Positions 1-11,978 of a stretch of DNA of 14,871 nucleotides are shown here, piece after piece (position 1 is the stretch's first letter; the number at the start of each line of letters is the position of its first letter). The notes under the pieces were generated by a model that was given only the letters and a program-made list of their open reading frames with translations, was not told the origin of the DNA and ran no database searches. Location of the stretch: assembly GCA_017882835.1 (NCBI GenBank), contig JADGOU010000037.1, positions 1 through 14,871 on the forward strand, read 5' to 3'. This DNA is from Frankiaceae bacterium (GTDB lineage Bacteria; Actinomycetota; Actinomycetes; JADGOU01). A program made the translations under genes and the position numbers.

Positions 1-33
1 CCACGGACGCTGCCGGGCTGCTGCGGTGGCGAC

Positions 34-1164
34 GTGGCTGAGCCATTGGCGTCTGGGCCATTGGCGTCTGGGCCGGTGTCGGTGGCGCTCCTGCTCGCAA
101 CCAGCACCGGGGGAGTAGGCCAGCATGTGCGCTCACTCGCCGCCGGCCTGGTCGGCCGCGGGGTGACCGTGCGGGTCTGCGGTCCGGCCGCCACTGATGC
201 GCTGTTCGGCTTCGCCGCCGCCGGCGCGTCGTTTCGGCCGGTCGAGATCGCTGCCAGTGCTCGGCCGGTCCGGGCAGCGCTGGCCGTCCGGGCGTTGCGG
301 CGGGCGGTGGCGGGCGTCGACGTGGTGCACGTCCATGGCCTGCGGGCCGGGCTGCTCGCCGGGGTGGCACTGACCGGCCGTCGCCCGCCGTACGTGGTCA
401 GTTGGCACAACGCCGTGCTTGCCACCGGCCCGGCCGGCCGAGCGGCCACCCTGGCCGAACGGCTGGTGGCCCGCAAAGCCGACGTCTCCCTGGCCGCCTC
501 GGCCGACCTGGCCGCTCGCGTCGCCCGCCTCGGCGGCCGCGACGTCCGACCGCTGGACGTCGCGGCACCGGCGCTGGCGCCGCCGCGGCGGACGCCGGGG
601 CAGGTCCGGGCAGAGCTCGGGGCCGACGGCCGGCCGCTGGTGCTCTGCGTGGCTCGGCTGCATCCGCAGAAAGGTCTAGACACCCTGGTCGCCGCCGCCG
701 CTGCCTGGCGCGCTCGCGAGCCGGTGCCGCTGACCGTCATCGCCGGCTCCGGGCCGCTCGAGCCGGTGTTGCGGGCTCAGGTCGAGGCGGCGGGGCTGCC
801 GGTACGGCTGATCGGGCGGCGTACCGACGTCGCCGACCTGCTCGCCGCCGCCGACGTCGTGGTGCTCCCCAGCCGGTGGGAGGCCCGCGCGCTGGCCGCC
901 CAAGAGGCGCTGCGGGCGGGGCGTCCGCTGGTCGCTACCGCGGTCGGTGGCCTGCCGGCCCTGCTGGGGAACGCGGCCGTGCTGGTTCCGCCGGACGACC
1001 CGGCGGCTCTGGCCGCCGCGGTGAGCCGGCTGCTCGACCACCCAGCCGAGGCGGCAGCCCTGGCAACGCGCGGCGTGCGGCGGGCGGGGACCTGGCCGGA
1101 CGAGGCAGCCACGGTACGCCGGGTAGCCGCCGTCTACGCCGAGCTCACCGGCCGGGCGGTGTGA
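34..1164 (+). CDS. GT4-type glycosyltransferase (GT-B fold)
   Basis: Retaining glycosyltransferase that probably moves a sugar from an activated nucleotide donor onto a lipid or polysaccharide acceptor at the inner face of the membrane. The N-terminal Rossmann half opens with a short strand and a glycine-rich loop (TGGVGQH, residues 25-31) and has DVVHVHG at 96-102. The C-terminal half has LCVARLHPQKGLD (204-216, with R208 and K213 at the donor phosphates) and a GT4 E-x7-E motif (E283 and E291). At 376 aa it has normal family length. The frame is open to the left window edge, so the start is uncertain. GTG at 34 precedes a duplicated PLASG; GTG at 76 would give an N-terminus beginning directly at the first strand (SVALLLATSTGG). 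It overlaps the next gene by 4 bases (GTGA), implying translational coupling. Donor and acceptor cannot be told from sequence. Confidence 0.85.
   Translation: MAEPLASGPLASGPVSVALLLATSTGGVGQHVRSLAAGLVGRGVTVRVCGPAATDALFGFAAAGASFRPVEIAASARPVRAALAVRALRRAVAGVDVVHVHGLRAGLLAGVALTGRRPPYVVSWHNAVLATGPAGRAATLAERLVARKADVSLAASADLAARVARLGGRDVRPLDVAAPALAPPRRTPGQVRAELGADGRPLVLCVARLHPQKGLDTLVAAAAAWRAREPVPLTVIAGSGPLEPVLRAQVEAAGLPVRLIGRRTDVADLLAAADVVVLPSRWEARALAAQEALRAGRPLVATAVGGLPALLGNAAVLVPPDDPAALAAAVSRLLDHPAEAAALATRGVRRAGTWPDEAATVRRVAAVYAELTGRAV
42..71 (+). repeat. 15-bp direct tandem duplication in the glycosyltransferase N-terminus
   Basis: Two perfect adjacent copies of GCCATTGGCGTCTGG (42-56 and 57-71) encode PLASG twice. 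The duplication keeps frame and lies before the first conserved strand, so it either extends a dispensable N-terminus or lies upstream of the true start at 76. Confidence 0.8.
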
Positions 1165-3278
1165 GAGCCACCCGCGCACTCTTCGGACTCGGGCTGCTCG
1201 CCGCCATAGTGCTCGGGTTCGGCGGCCTGCGACCCGGGCTCGCGGCGGCGGCCCCGGCTGACCGCACCCCCCGCGGACCGGTTGTCGTCGTCGGCGTACC
1301 GGGGTTGCGGTGGGACCAGGTGAGCCCAGATGCCACCCCGGCGCTGGCCGCGCTGGTCGCGCGAGGGGCCGTCGGCTCGCTGTCCATCCGGGCCGGCTCA
1401 GGCATCACCTGCGCGGCCGACGGTTGGCTCACTCTCGGCGCGGGCAACCGGGCGACCGGACCGTCGCATCCCGGTGCCGGCTGCCCGCCCGACCTGCCCA
1501 CCGGACCGGTGGTCGCCCAGGCCGGCGGCGGCGCGACCGTAGCCGGCTTTCCGGCGCTGGTCGCGACGAACCGCCGGCTGCCGGCGGCCGTGGAGCTGGG
1601 AGCGCTGGGTGCCCAGGTGCGGGCCTCCGGCGGCTGTACGGCGGCCATCGGCCCCGGCGCCGCGCTGGCCGCGGCGGACCCGCGCGGCCGGATCGACCGC
1701 TACGTCGACCACCTGCCGCCGGACGCTCCGAACCTCGCCGACGCGCTCGGGCAGTGCGCGCTGACGGTGGTGGCGCTGCCGCCAGCGCAGTCCGCGGTCC
1801 CCGATGCCGAGATCGCGGCCGTGGACGCGGCCCGGCCGACGGGCTCGCTGCTCGTCGTCGTGGGGCTGGCGGAGAGCGGATCGCAGCCGCGGCTGCACGT
1901 TGCCGCGGCCGTCGGCCCCGGGATGGGCGCCGGCTACCTGACCTCGGCCTCGACTCGGCGGCCGCCGTACGTCCAACTCGTCGACGGGGCGCCGACGGTG
2001 CTGGCGCAGCTGGGCCTGCCGGCCCCGGCCGGCGCCATCGGGCAACCCTGGCGCAGCGTCGAGGGACGGCCGGCGGGCACCCCCGCGACCGTGGCGGCGC
2101 TGGTGGACACCGACCGCGCGGCCCAGGCCCAGCGGCGCGTGGTCGGGCCGTTCTTTTTCGGCCTCGAGCTGGCGCAGGCGATCGTCTTCGGCCTGGCCGC
2201 CTGGCGGCTGCGGCGCCGACCCGCCGACCGGGCTAGCACCCTGCGCTGGCTGCATCGGGTGGCGGTGGCCGCCACCGCCGTGCCGGTGGGAACCTTTCTG
2301 GCCAACCTGGTCCCGTGGTGGCGCGCCGGCCTGCCGGCGCTCGCCTTGGTCGGCTCGGTCGTCGTGGCCACGGCAGCGCTGAGTGCTGGGGCGCTGCTCG
2401 GCCCATGGCGTCGCCGGCTGCTCGGCCCCGCCGGCGCGGTCGCCACCATAACCGCCGGTGTGATCGCCCTCGACCTGGTCACCGGAGCCCGGCTGCAGAT
2501 CTCCAGCCTGGCTGGGTACTCGCCGTTGGTGGCCGGCCGGTTCGCCGGCATCGGCAACGCCGCCTACGGCGTGTTCGCGCCAGCAGTCCTGCTCGCCGGC
2601 GCCGCACACGCCCGCACCGCGGCCGCCGGCGCCGCGGGCGCCGGTACCGCGCTCGCCGGCCGGTCCCGCCAAGTGGCCCTGGCCATCACCGCTGTCCTCG
2701 GTCTGGTCGCGATCGTCGTCGACGGCAGCCAGGCGTGGGGCAGCGACGTCGGCGGAGTGCTGGCGCTGATGCCTGGCGTCGCCGTACTTGTCCTGGGCTG
2801 TGCCGGCTATCGCGTCTCATGGTCGCGCCTGGCCGCGGCCGGCGCGGCCGGCGTCGCGGTCGTGGCCGGCTTCGCCGTCGCCGACTACCAGCGTCCGGTG
2901 CCCGCCCGCACCCACCTGGGCCGGTTCGTCGACCAGCTGTTGCACGGCGGGGCGGGCGCCGTGATCCGGCGCAAGGCGCAGGCCAACGCCGAGCTGCTGT
3001 TGCACAGCGTGTGGTCGCCATTCGTCCCGCTGCTGGTCCTGCTCGCCGCCGCGATCGTGCTGCGACCGGACCGAATGGGCGCCGGCGGGCTGGCGCGGGC
3101 CTACGACCGGGCGCCTACGCTGCGGGTCGGACTGCTCGCCGTACTCGTGACCGCCGTCGTGGGCTTTGCGGTCAACGACTCCGGCATTGCCGTCCCCTCC
3201 CTGGCGATCGTTTTCGGCGTCCCTTTCGTGGTGGCCGTGACTGCCCACGTCGCCGGCCCGTTCGGCGGGTCGGACTAG
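1161..3278 (+). CDS. Alkaline-phosphatase-superfamily-like exported domain fused to a polytopic membrane domain
   Basis: A 705-residue membrane protein of unknown substrate. Residues 1-31 look like a signal peptide or anchor (basic MRATR, then a hydrophobic stretch ending in AAAAPA). Residues 40-280 form an extracytoplasmic domain with the opening pattern of the alkaline phosphatase/sulfatase superfamily: VVVVGVPGLRW (41-51), then ATPALAALVARGAVGSLS (58-75) and DGWLTLGAGNR (87-97). The metal ligands are not all obvious, so catalytic activity is not shown. From about residue 330 there are roughly eight hydrophobic segments, with a short AGRFAGIGNAAYG region (458-470) and a C-terminal NDSGIAVPS. 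GTG at 1161 is chosen because it overlaps the glycosyltransferase stop as GTGA and is followed directly by the signal sequence. The same frame is open back to 402, but that part is only a shadow of the glycosyltransferase. The coupling suggests a joint role in the cell envelope. Confidence 0.75.
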   Translation: MRATRALFGLGLLAAIVLGFGGLRPGLAAAAPADRTPRGPVVVVGVPGLRWDQVSPDATPALAALVARGAVGSLSIRAGSGITCAADGWLTLGAGNRATGPSHPGAGCPPDLPTGPVVAQAGGGATVAGFPALVATNRRLPAAVELGALGAQVRASGGCTAAIGPGAALAAADPRGRIDRYVDHLPPDAPNLADALGQCALTVVALPPAQSAVPDAEIAAVDAARPTGSLLVVVGLAESGSQPRLHVAAAVGPGMGAGYLTSASTRRPPYVQLVDGAPTVLAQLGLPAPAGAIGQPWRSVEGRPAGTPATVAALVDTDRAAQAQRRVVGPFFFGLELAQAIVFGLAAWRLRRRPADRASTLRWLHRVAVAATAVPVGTFLANLVPWWRAGLPALALVGSVVVATAALSAGALLGPWRRRLLGPAGAVATITAGVIALDLVTGARLQISSLAGYSPLVAGRFAGIGNAAYGVFAPAVLLAGAAHARTAAAGAAGAGTALAGRSRQVALAITAVLGLVAIVVDGSQAWGSDVGGVLALMPGVAVLVLGCAGYRVSWSRLAAAGAAGVAVVAGFAVADYQRPVPARTHLGRFVDQLLHGGAGAVIRRKAQANAELLLHSVWSPFVPLLVLLAAAIVLRPDRMGAGGLARAYDRAPTLRVGLLAVLVTAVVGFAVNDSGIAVPSLAIVFGVPFVVAVTAHVAGPFGGSD

Positions 3279-3326
3279 CATTCGAACCAGCCTTCCGGAC
3301 TCGCCGGGAGTAGGGCGAGCAGCCGG

Positions 3327-4991
3327 GTGGCAGAGATCGTGACGGAGTCGAACTCTGAGTTTGCGGCGCCGGGCGGCGCCGCGGCGACCGAGCTGCCACT
3401 GGTGCTGCTGTCGCACCGCGGTCCGATCACGTTCGACTGGGACGAGTCCGGCCGGACCGCGAGCCGGGGCAGTGGCGGTCTGGTCACCGCCCTGATGGGG
3501 CTGGCCGAGCACCTGGCCGACGCAGTCTGGGTGTGCGCCGCCTCCAGCGACGAGGACCGCGTGGTGGTGGGCGAGGCCGGTGGACGCTCCGTGCTGGTCG
3601 CCACCGGCGCTGAGCCGGCGATTGTCGCGGGCGACGACTCGGTCGAGGGCTCGACGTTGCGGATCAAGATGGTGGCGGTCGAGCCCGCAGCCCACGACGC
3701 CTTTTACGCAGTGATTTCGAACCCGCTGCTGTGGTTCGTCCAGCACAGCCTCTACGGGCTCGCCGAGTCTCCCGTCATCACGCAGGTCGAGCACGCCGCC
3801 TTCGACGACGGGTACGTCGCGGTCAACCGGCTCTTCGCCGACGCGGTTGCCGACGAGGTCGAGGCCCGCGGGGGCAAGGCGCTGGTGATGCTGCACGACT
3901 ACCACTTCTACCTGGTGGCCGAGCAGGTACGGCGGCGCTGCCCGCACGCGCTGCTGTCGCACTTCGTGCACATCCCGTGGCCGGGGCCGGACACCTGGCT
4001 AACGCTGCCACCGACCATGCGCGACCCGCTGCTGCGTGGCCTGCTCGGCAACGACGTGGTGGGGTTCCAAACGCTGGGATTCGCCCGCAACTTCGTCCGC
4101 TGTTGCCAGGACCTGCTCGACCTGCCCGCCGACCTCGACGCGCTGACCGTGTCCGTCGACGGCCGGACCGTGCAGGTGCGGCACTACCCGATTTCGGTCG
4201 ACCCGGCGGCCCTGGACCGGATCGCGGCCGCGCCGGTCACGCAGGAGTACGCCGCGGATCTCGCGGGGGCGTTTCAGAGCGACGGCCGACAGCTCATCCT
4301 GCGGGTCGACCGCACCGACCCGAGCAAGAACGTCGTCCGCGGCTTCCTCGCCTTCGGCACCCTGCTCGACAACCATCCCGAGTTGGTCGGGAAGGTCAGC
4401 TTCCTGGCCCTATTGCAGCCCAGCCGAACCGACGTGCCGGAGTACTTCGACTACATCGCCCACATCGGCGCGGTCGTCGCCGAGGTCAACGCCCGGCACA
4501 CCAACGAGGGCCGGCAGCCGATCGACATGCGGATGGTCGAGGACTACGCGCTGGTCGTCGCGGCGTACTCGGTCTGCGACGTCGTCATGGTCAACCCGGT
4601 CGCCGACGGGATGAACCTGGTGGCCAAGGAGTTCCTCCTGGTCAACTCCCGCGACGGCGTGCTGGCGTTGTCGGAGACCGCCGGGGCGTATGAGGAGCTG
4701 CGCGAGCACGTCCTAGCGCTGCATCCGTTTGACGTCGCGCAGATGGCCGAGGCCCTGTACGAGGCGCTGACCATGGACGCCGACCAACGGCGCGAGCAGC
4801 GGGTGGCCGCCGCCGCGCACGTGCGCACCCACGATGTCCGGGCCTGGCTGACCGCTCAGCTGGAGGACCTGGCGGCGGTCCAGCGCTTGGGTCGAAGGGA
4901 GGCCCCAGCGGCCCCCGCCGCTGGGGCCCCATTGCCGCCGCTCGAAGGGGCCAAGCACCGGCGGCGTACTGCGGCTAGACCACGAGGCTGA
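3327..4991 (+). CDS. otsA: Trehalose-6-phosphate synthase (GT20, actinobacterial OtsA type)
   Basis: Cytosolic enzyme that joins a nucleotide-activated glucose to glucose-6-phosphate to give trehalose-6-phosphate. Visible motifs are LVLLSHRGP (25-33) in place of the usual SNR loop, GSGGLVTAL (48-56), the HDYH acceptor-site motif (190-193), HIPWPGPD (215-222), RVDRTDPSKN (326-335, with R329 and K334 where the donor phosphates bind) and DGMNLVAKE (428-436). At 554 aa it is longer than E. coli OtsA because of a short N-terminal lead and a C-terminal Ala/Pro/Arg-rich tail from about 525. The HRGP and DRTDPSKN variants mark the actinobacterial subgroup; the Streptomyces venezuelae member is reported to prefer GDP-glucose, so the donor here is open. 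GTG 3327 has only a weak ribosome site; GTG 3339 is an alternative. A -10-like TAGCAT at 3276-3281 may give its own promoter. No otsB phosphatase gene lies nearby. The 3' end overlaps convergent gntP by 17 bases. Confidence 0.88.
   Translation: MAEIVTESNSEFAAPGGAAATELPLVLLSHRGPITFDWDESGRTASRGSGGLVTALMGLAEHLADAVWVCAASSDEDRVVVGEAGGRSVLVATGAEPAIVAGDDSVEGSTLRIKMVAVEPAAHDAFYAVISNPLLWFVQHSLYGLAESPVITQVEHAAFDDGYVAVNRLFADAVADEVEARGGKALVMLHDYHFYLVAEQVRRRCPHALLSHFVHIPWPGPDTWLTLPPTMRDPLLRGLLGNDVVGFQTLGFARNFVRCCQDLLDLPADLDALTVSVDGRTVQVRHYPISVDPAALDRIAAAPVTQEYAADLAGAFQSDGRQLILRVDRTDPSKNVVRGFLAFGTLLDNHPELVGKVSFLALLQPSRTDVPEYFDYIAHIGAVVAEVNARHTNEGRQPIDMRMVEDYALVVAAYSVCDVVMVNPVADGMNLVAKEFLLVNSRDGVLALSETAGAYEELREHVLALHPFDVAQMAEALYEALTMDADQRREQRVAAAAHVRTHDVRAWLTAQLEDLAAVQRLGRREAPAAPAAGAPLPPLEGAKHRRRTAARPRG
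4901..4928 (-). terminator. Perfect 12-bp hairpin between convergent otsA and gntP
   Basis: GGCCCCAGCGGC (4901-4912), loop CCCC, GCCGCTGGGGCC (4917-4928): a perfect, very GC-rich stem. It lies 46 bases beyond the gntP stop on the minus strand, a natural place for a terminator. On the plus strand it lies inside the otsA coding tail, 60 bases before that stop. No T-run follows on either side, which is common for actinobacterial terminators. The function is inferred from position and stability. Confidence 0.5.
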
Positions 4992-6462
4992 GCAGCAGGA
5001 CGCAGGCCAAACCGACCACTGAGATGATCGTCTCCATCACCGACCAGCTCTTGATGGTCTGGCCGACGGTGAGCCCGAAGTACTGCTTCACCAGCCAGAA
5101 GCCGGCGTCGTTGACGTGGGAGAAGAACAGCGAGCCCGCACCCACGGCGAGCGCCAGCAGGGCGACGTGCGGCCGGTTCAGGCTGGCGGCCAACGGTGCC
5201 ACGATGCCAGCTGCGGTGATGGTGGCCACCGTGGCCGACCCGGTGGCGACCCGGATGCCGACCGCGACCAGCCAGCCCAGGATCAGCGGAGACAGCGAGG
5301 CCCCCTTGGCGGCGTTGCCAACCATCTGACCCACGCCGGCGTCCACCAGCACCTGCTTGAAGCCACCACCGGCGGCCACGATCAGCAGGATGCCGGCGAT
5401 CGCGGGCAGCGACCCACCGACCGAGTCCGAGATCCGGCGACGGTCCATCCCGACCGCCATCCCCAGGGTGAACATCGCCACCAGTACGCCGGCCAGCAGC
5501 GCCACCACCGGGTTCCCGATCACGTCGAGGATGGCCCGGACGTTGCTCTTCGTGTCCAGCAGCACCTCACCACCCGCGCGCAGCAGCATGAGCACGATCG
5601 GCAGCAGCACCGTCGCCACCGTCGGCCCGAAGGCGGGCCGGCGCGGCTCGTCGTCGACCCCGGCGGACCCGCCGCCGGCGGCGCGGGCACCCAGCGCCGT
5701 ACCGGCAGCCGTCGCCGCACCCGACCGGGCGTCCGGCTCACCCGGACCGGCGCCGACCAGAGCCGGCTCGCGCTCCCGGCTCGGGATGAGCTCCGCCGGA
5801 GCCACCGCGGTGACGTAGCGGCTGATGAAGCTGCCGAACACCGGTCCGGCGATGATGACCGTCGGGATGGCGACCACCAGACCGAAGGCCAGGGTCAGGC
5901 CGAGGTCGGCCTTGAGGGCGGCAATGGCCACCAGCGGGCCGGGGTGCGGCGGCACCAGGCCGTGCAGCACCGACAGCCCGGCCAGTGCCGGGATGCCGAT
6001 CTTGAGCAGCGGTACGTCGCTGCGCCGGGAGACCAACAGGACCACCGGCACCAGCAGCACCACGCCGACCTCGAAGAACAATGGCAGGCCGATGAGCGCG
6101 GCGACCCCGGCCATCGCCCACGGCAGCTGTCGATCCGACACCCGCTGGACCACGGTGTCCACGATCCGGTCGCCGCCGCCGGAGTCGGCCAGCAGGCCGC
6201 CGATCATCGCGCCGAGCGCGATCAGTAGCCCGACGCTGCCGACGGTGTCGCCGACGCCCTTGGTGAAGCTGGCGATGGTCTTGGTTGCGCCCAGCCCGGC
6301 GACCAGCCCGAGCGTTGCCGAGCCGAGGATCAGCGCGAGGAAGGGGTGCACCTTGAGCCAGGAGATCAGCGCCACGACGGCTGCGATGCCCAGGACGGCG
6401 GCGGCGATCAGTTGCGCGTTACCGCCCGGCGGGGTTGGGATGGCGGCTGCGAGTGTTGTCAC
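4975..6462 (-). CDS. gntP: GntP-family gluconate:H+ symporter
   Basis: Inner-membrane permease that imports gluconate (or a related sugar acid) with protons. Family signatures are clear: GDTVGSVGLLIALGAMIGGL (71-90), ADSGGGDRIVDT (92-103), GLPLFFEVGVVLLVPV (125-140), HGLVPPHPGP (167-176) and, near the C-terminus, SGSATVATITAAG-type and FFSHVNDAGFWLVKQYFG motifs. About a dozen hydrophobic segments are present. At 495 aa it exceeds the usual ~450, mostly because of a hydrophilic Ala/Gly/acidic loop at about 225-277 in the middle of the protein. The start is GTG at 6462, with GAGG about 12 bases upstream. It lies 29 bases downstream of gntK in the same direction, so the two form a kinase-permease operon. 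Its stop overlaps the convergent otsA end. Confidence 0.92.
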   Translation of the reverse strand: MTTLAAAIPTPPGGNAQLIAAAVLGIAAVVALISWLKVHPFLALILGSATLGLVAGLGATKTIASFTKGVGDTVGSVGLLIALGAMIGGLLADSGGGDRIVDTVVQRVSDRQLPWAMAGVAALIGLPLFFEVGVVLLVPVVLLVSRRSDVPLLKIGIPALAGLSVLHGLVPPHPGPLVAIAALKADLGLTLAFGLVVAIPTVIIAGPVFGSFISRYVTAVAPAELIPSREREPALVGAGPGEPDARSGAATAAGTALGARAAGGGSAGVDDEPRRPAFGPTVATVLLPIVLMLLRAGGEVLLDTKSNVRAILDVIGNPVVALLAGVLVAMFTLGMAVGMDRRRISDSVGGSLPAIAGILLIVAAGGGFKQVLVDAGVGQMVGNAAKGASLSPLILGWLVAVGIRVATGSATVATITAAGIVAPLAASLNRPHVALLALAVGAGSLFFSHVNDAGFWLVKQYFGLTVGQTIKSWSVMETIISVVGLACVLLLSLVV

Positions 6463-6491
6463 GGGTGCGCGTCCTCGCTGTTGATGTTGAT

Positions 6492-9574
<3,083 letters not shown>

Positions 9575-9605
9575 CCGCCGGGCCGGCAGCACGCCGTTGG
9601 TCGAA

Positions 9606-9647
9606 CAGCTGGCGGCCGCACTCCGGCTGGGTGTTCGCCGCCGGCTG
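9606..9647 (+). terminator. Possible stem-loop after the Nudix gene
   Basis: CAGCTGGCGGC (9606-9616) can pair with GCCGCCGGCTG (9637-9647) over 11 bp with one G-U pair and a 20-base loop, 31 bases after the Nudix stop. No T-run follows. In DNA this GC-rich such stems also arise by chance. Confidence 0.25.
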
Positions 9648-9699
9648 AGCCGATAGGGGGACGGCTGATCAAAAGCCCGATCGGCGGCCGCCCACGTCT

Positions 9700-9705
9700 T
9701 AGACT
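9700..9705 (+). promoter_or_regulatory. Candidate -10 element of ald
   Basis: TAGACT fits TAnnnT, in the 200-base gap that separates ald from the Nudix gene. It would leave a leader of about 63 bases before ATG 9775. No matching -35 is seen. The gap length itself suggests that ald has its own promoter. Confidence 0.3.
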
Positions 9706-9774
9706 CCGCTCCCACACACAGCGCCCGGTCGACGCCAGGGCCGGCGGGGTCGCTGCAGGCGAAGGGTCGCGTCG

Positions 9775-10886
9775 ATGAAGGTCGGCATTCCCCGCGAGAT
9801 CAAGGACAACGAGTACCGGGTCGCGATAACCCCCGCCGGGGTCAAGGAGCTGACCCGGTGCGGCCACACGGTGCTGGTGGAGAAGGACGCCGGGGTTGGC
9901 TCTTCCATGCCCGACGGCGACTTCGTCCTGGCCGGCGCGACGATCATCGGCTCCGCGGACGACGTCTGGGCCGAGGCCGACCTGGTGCTCAAGGTCAAGG
10001 AGCCGGTCGCCGCGGAGTACCCCCGGATGCGGGCCGGCCAGACGCTGTTCACCTACCTGCACCTGGCCGCCTCCCGGGACTGCACCGAGGCGTTGCTGGC
10101 CGCCGGCATCACCGCGATCGCGTATGAGACCGTTCAGCTCCCGGACCGCTCGCTGCCACTGCTCGCGCCGATGAGCGAGGTCGCCGGCCGGATGGCGCCG
10201 CAAGCTGGCGCGCACTTCCTGGAGCGCGCTGCGGGCGGGCGCGGCGTACTGATGGGCGGCGCTCCCGGCGTACACCCGGCCAACGTCGTCGTCCTCGGCG
10301 CCGGCATCTCCGGCTCCAACGCCGCCTGGATCGCCCAGGGGATGGAGGCCGAGGTGACGCTGCTGGACAAGAACATCGCCAAGCTGCGCGAGGTGGACCG
10401 GATCCACAAGGGTCGGATTCAGACCATCGCCTCGAACGCCTACCAGGTGGAAAAGGCGGTGCTGGAAGCCGACCTGGTGATCGGCGCGGTACTGGTGCCG
10501 GGAGCCAAGGCACCCACGCTGGTGACCGACGACCTGGTGGCCCGGATGAAGCCCGGCGCGGTGCTGGTGGACATCAGCGTCGACCAGGGTGGCTGCTTCG
10601 AGTCAACCCGGCCAACCACGCACTCCGACCCGGTGTTCCGGGTACACGACTGCCTGTTCTACTGCGTGGCCAACATGCCGGGGGCGGTGCCGCACACCTC
10701 GACATTCGCCCTCACCAACGTCACGATTCCGTACGCCGTGGAGATCGCGAACAACGGCTGGCAGGCCGCGGTGCGCGCCGACCCCTCGCTGGCGCTGGGC
10801 GTCAACGTGGTCGCCGGCGCCGTCACCTACCCGCCGGTGGCCGAGGCCCACGGGATGAGCGCCGTGGAGCTGGCCGAGGTGGTGCG

Positions 10887-10890
<4 letters not shown>
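9775..10890 (+). CDS. ald: L-alanine dehydrogenase (NAD+)
   Basis: Reversibly converts L-alanine, NAD+ and water to pyruvate, ammonia and NADH in the cytosol; used for alanine catabolism and as an NADH sink. All key residues sit at the numbers known from the M. tuberculosis enzyme: R15, K75 and H96 at the substrate, D270 as catalytic partner, and D198 for the NAD ribose. The Rossmann loop is [12 protein letters not shown] (173-184). At 371 aa it matches the family. The start is ATG 9775, with AAGGG (9762-9766) 8 bases upstream, and the protein begins with the typical [16 protein letters not shown]. It lies 200 bases after the Nudix gene, so probably has its own promoter, and its stop overlaps the proposed xerD start (CTGA). 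Confidence 0.97.
10876..10882 (+). promoter_or_regulatory. Ribosome binding site supporting a CTG start of xerD
   Basis: GAGGTGG lies inside the end of ald, 4 bases before CTG 10887. Spacing from the GAGG core to that codon is 7 bases, which is ideal. There is no ATG, GTG or TTG in the xerD frame in this neighbourhood. Confidence 0.5.
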
Positions 10891-11828
<938 letters not shown>

Positions 11829-11914
11829 CGAGCCGGCAGCGCCGGTGGGCCGGAACCGATTACGGCTCGCGGTCATTCTGGCGCCCGCCGTACTGCCGTG
11901 ACGGGTGGGCACGG

Positions 11915-11938
11915 GGGGCTCCGGCCGCGGCTAGCCCC
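11915..11938. terminator. Hairpin between convergent xerD and the DUF427 gene
   Basis: GGGGCT (11915-11920) and AGCCCC (11933-11938) form a 6-bp stem around a GC-rich 12-base loop that can itself fold. It lies 87 bases past the xerD stop and 41 bases past the stop of the convergent gene, so it could terminate both. There is no T-run. Confidence 0.4.
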
Positions 11939-11978
11939 AGCGGCGCCCCGACTGCCTGCCCTGCTTCGGCTTGTGATC

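Noticed and set aside
402..1160. A 5' extension of the phosphatase-like membrane gene back to 402
   Set aside because: This part lies over the glycosyltransferase in another frame and is Arg/Gly/Pro-rich, as shadows in GC-rich DNA are. The signal peptide begins at 1161.
1398..2672. A 424-codon open frame antisense to the membrane gene
   Set aside because: Long antisense frames are expected at this GC content. Its translation is Gly/Arg/Gln-rich with no motif, while the plus strand is clearly coding.
5116..6228. A 370-codon open frame antisense to gntP
   Set aside because: It is the shadow of a gene with strong GntP motifs, and its composition (Gln/Arg/His/Asp-rich) is not protein-like.
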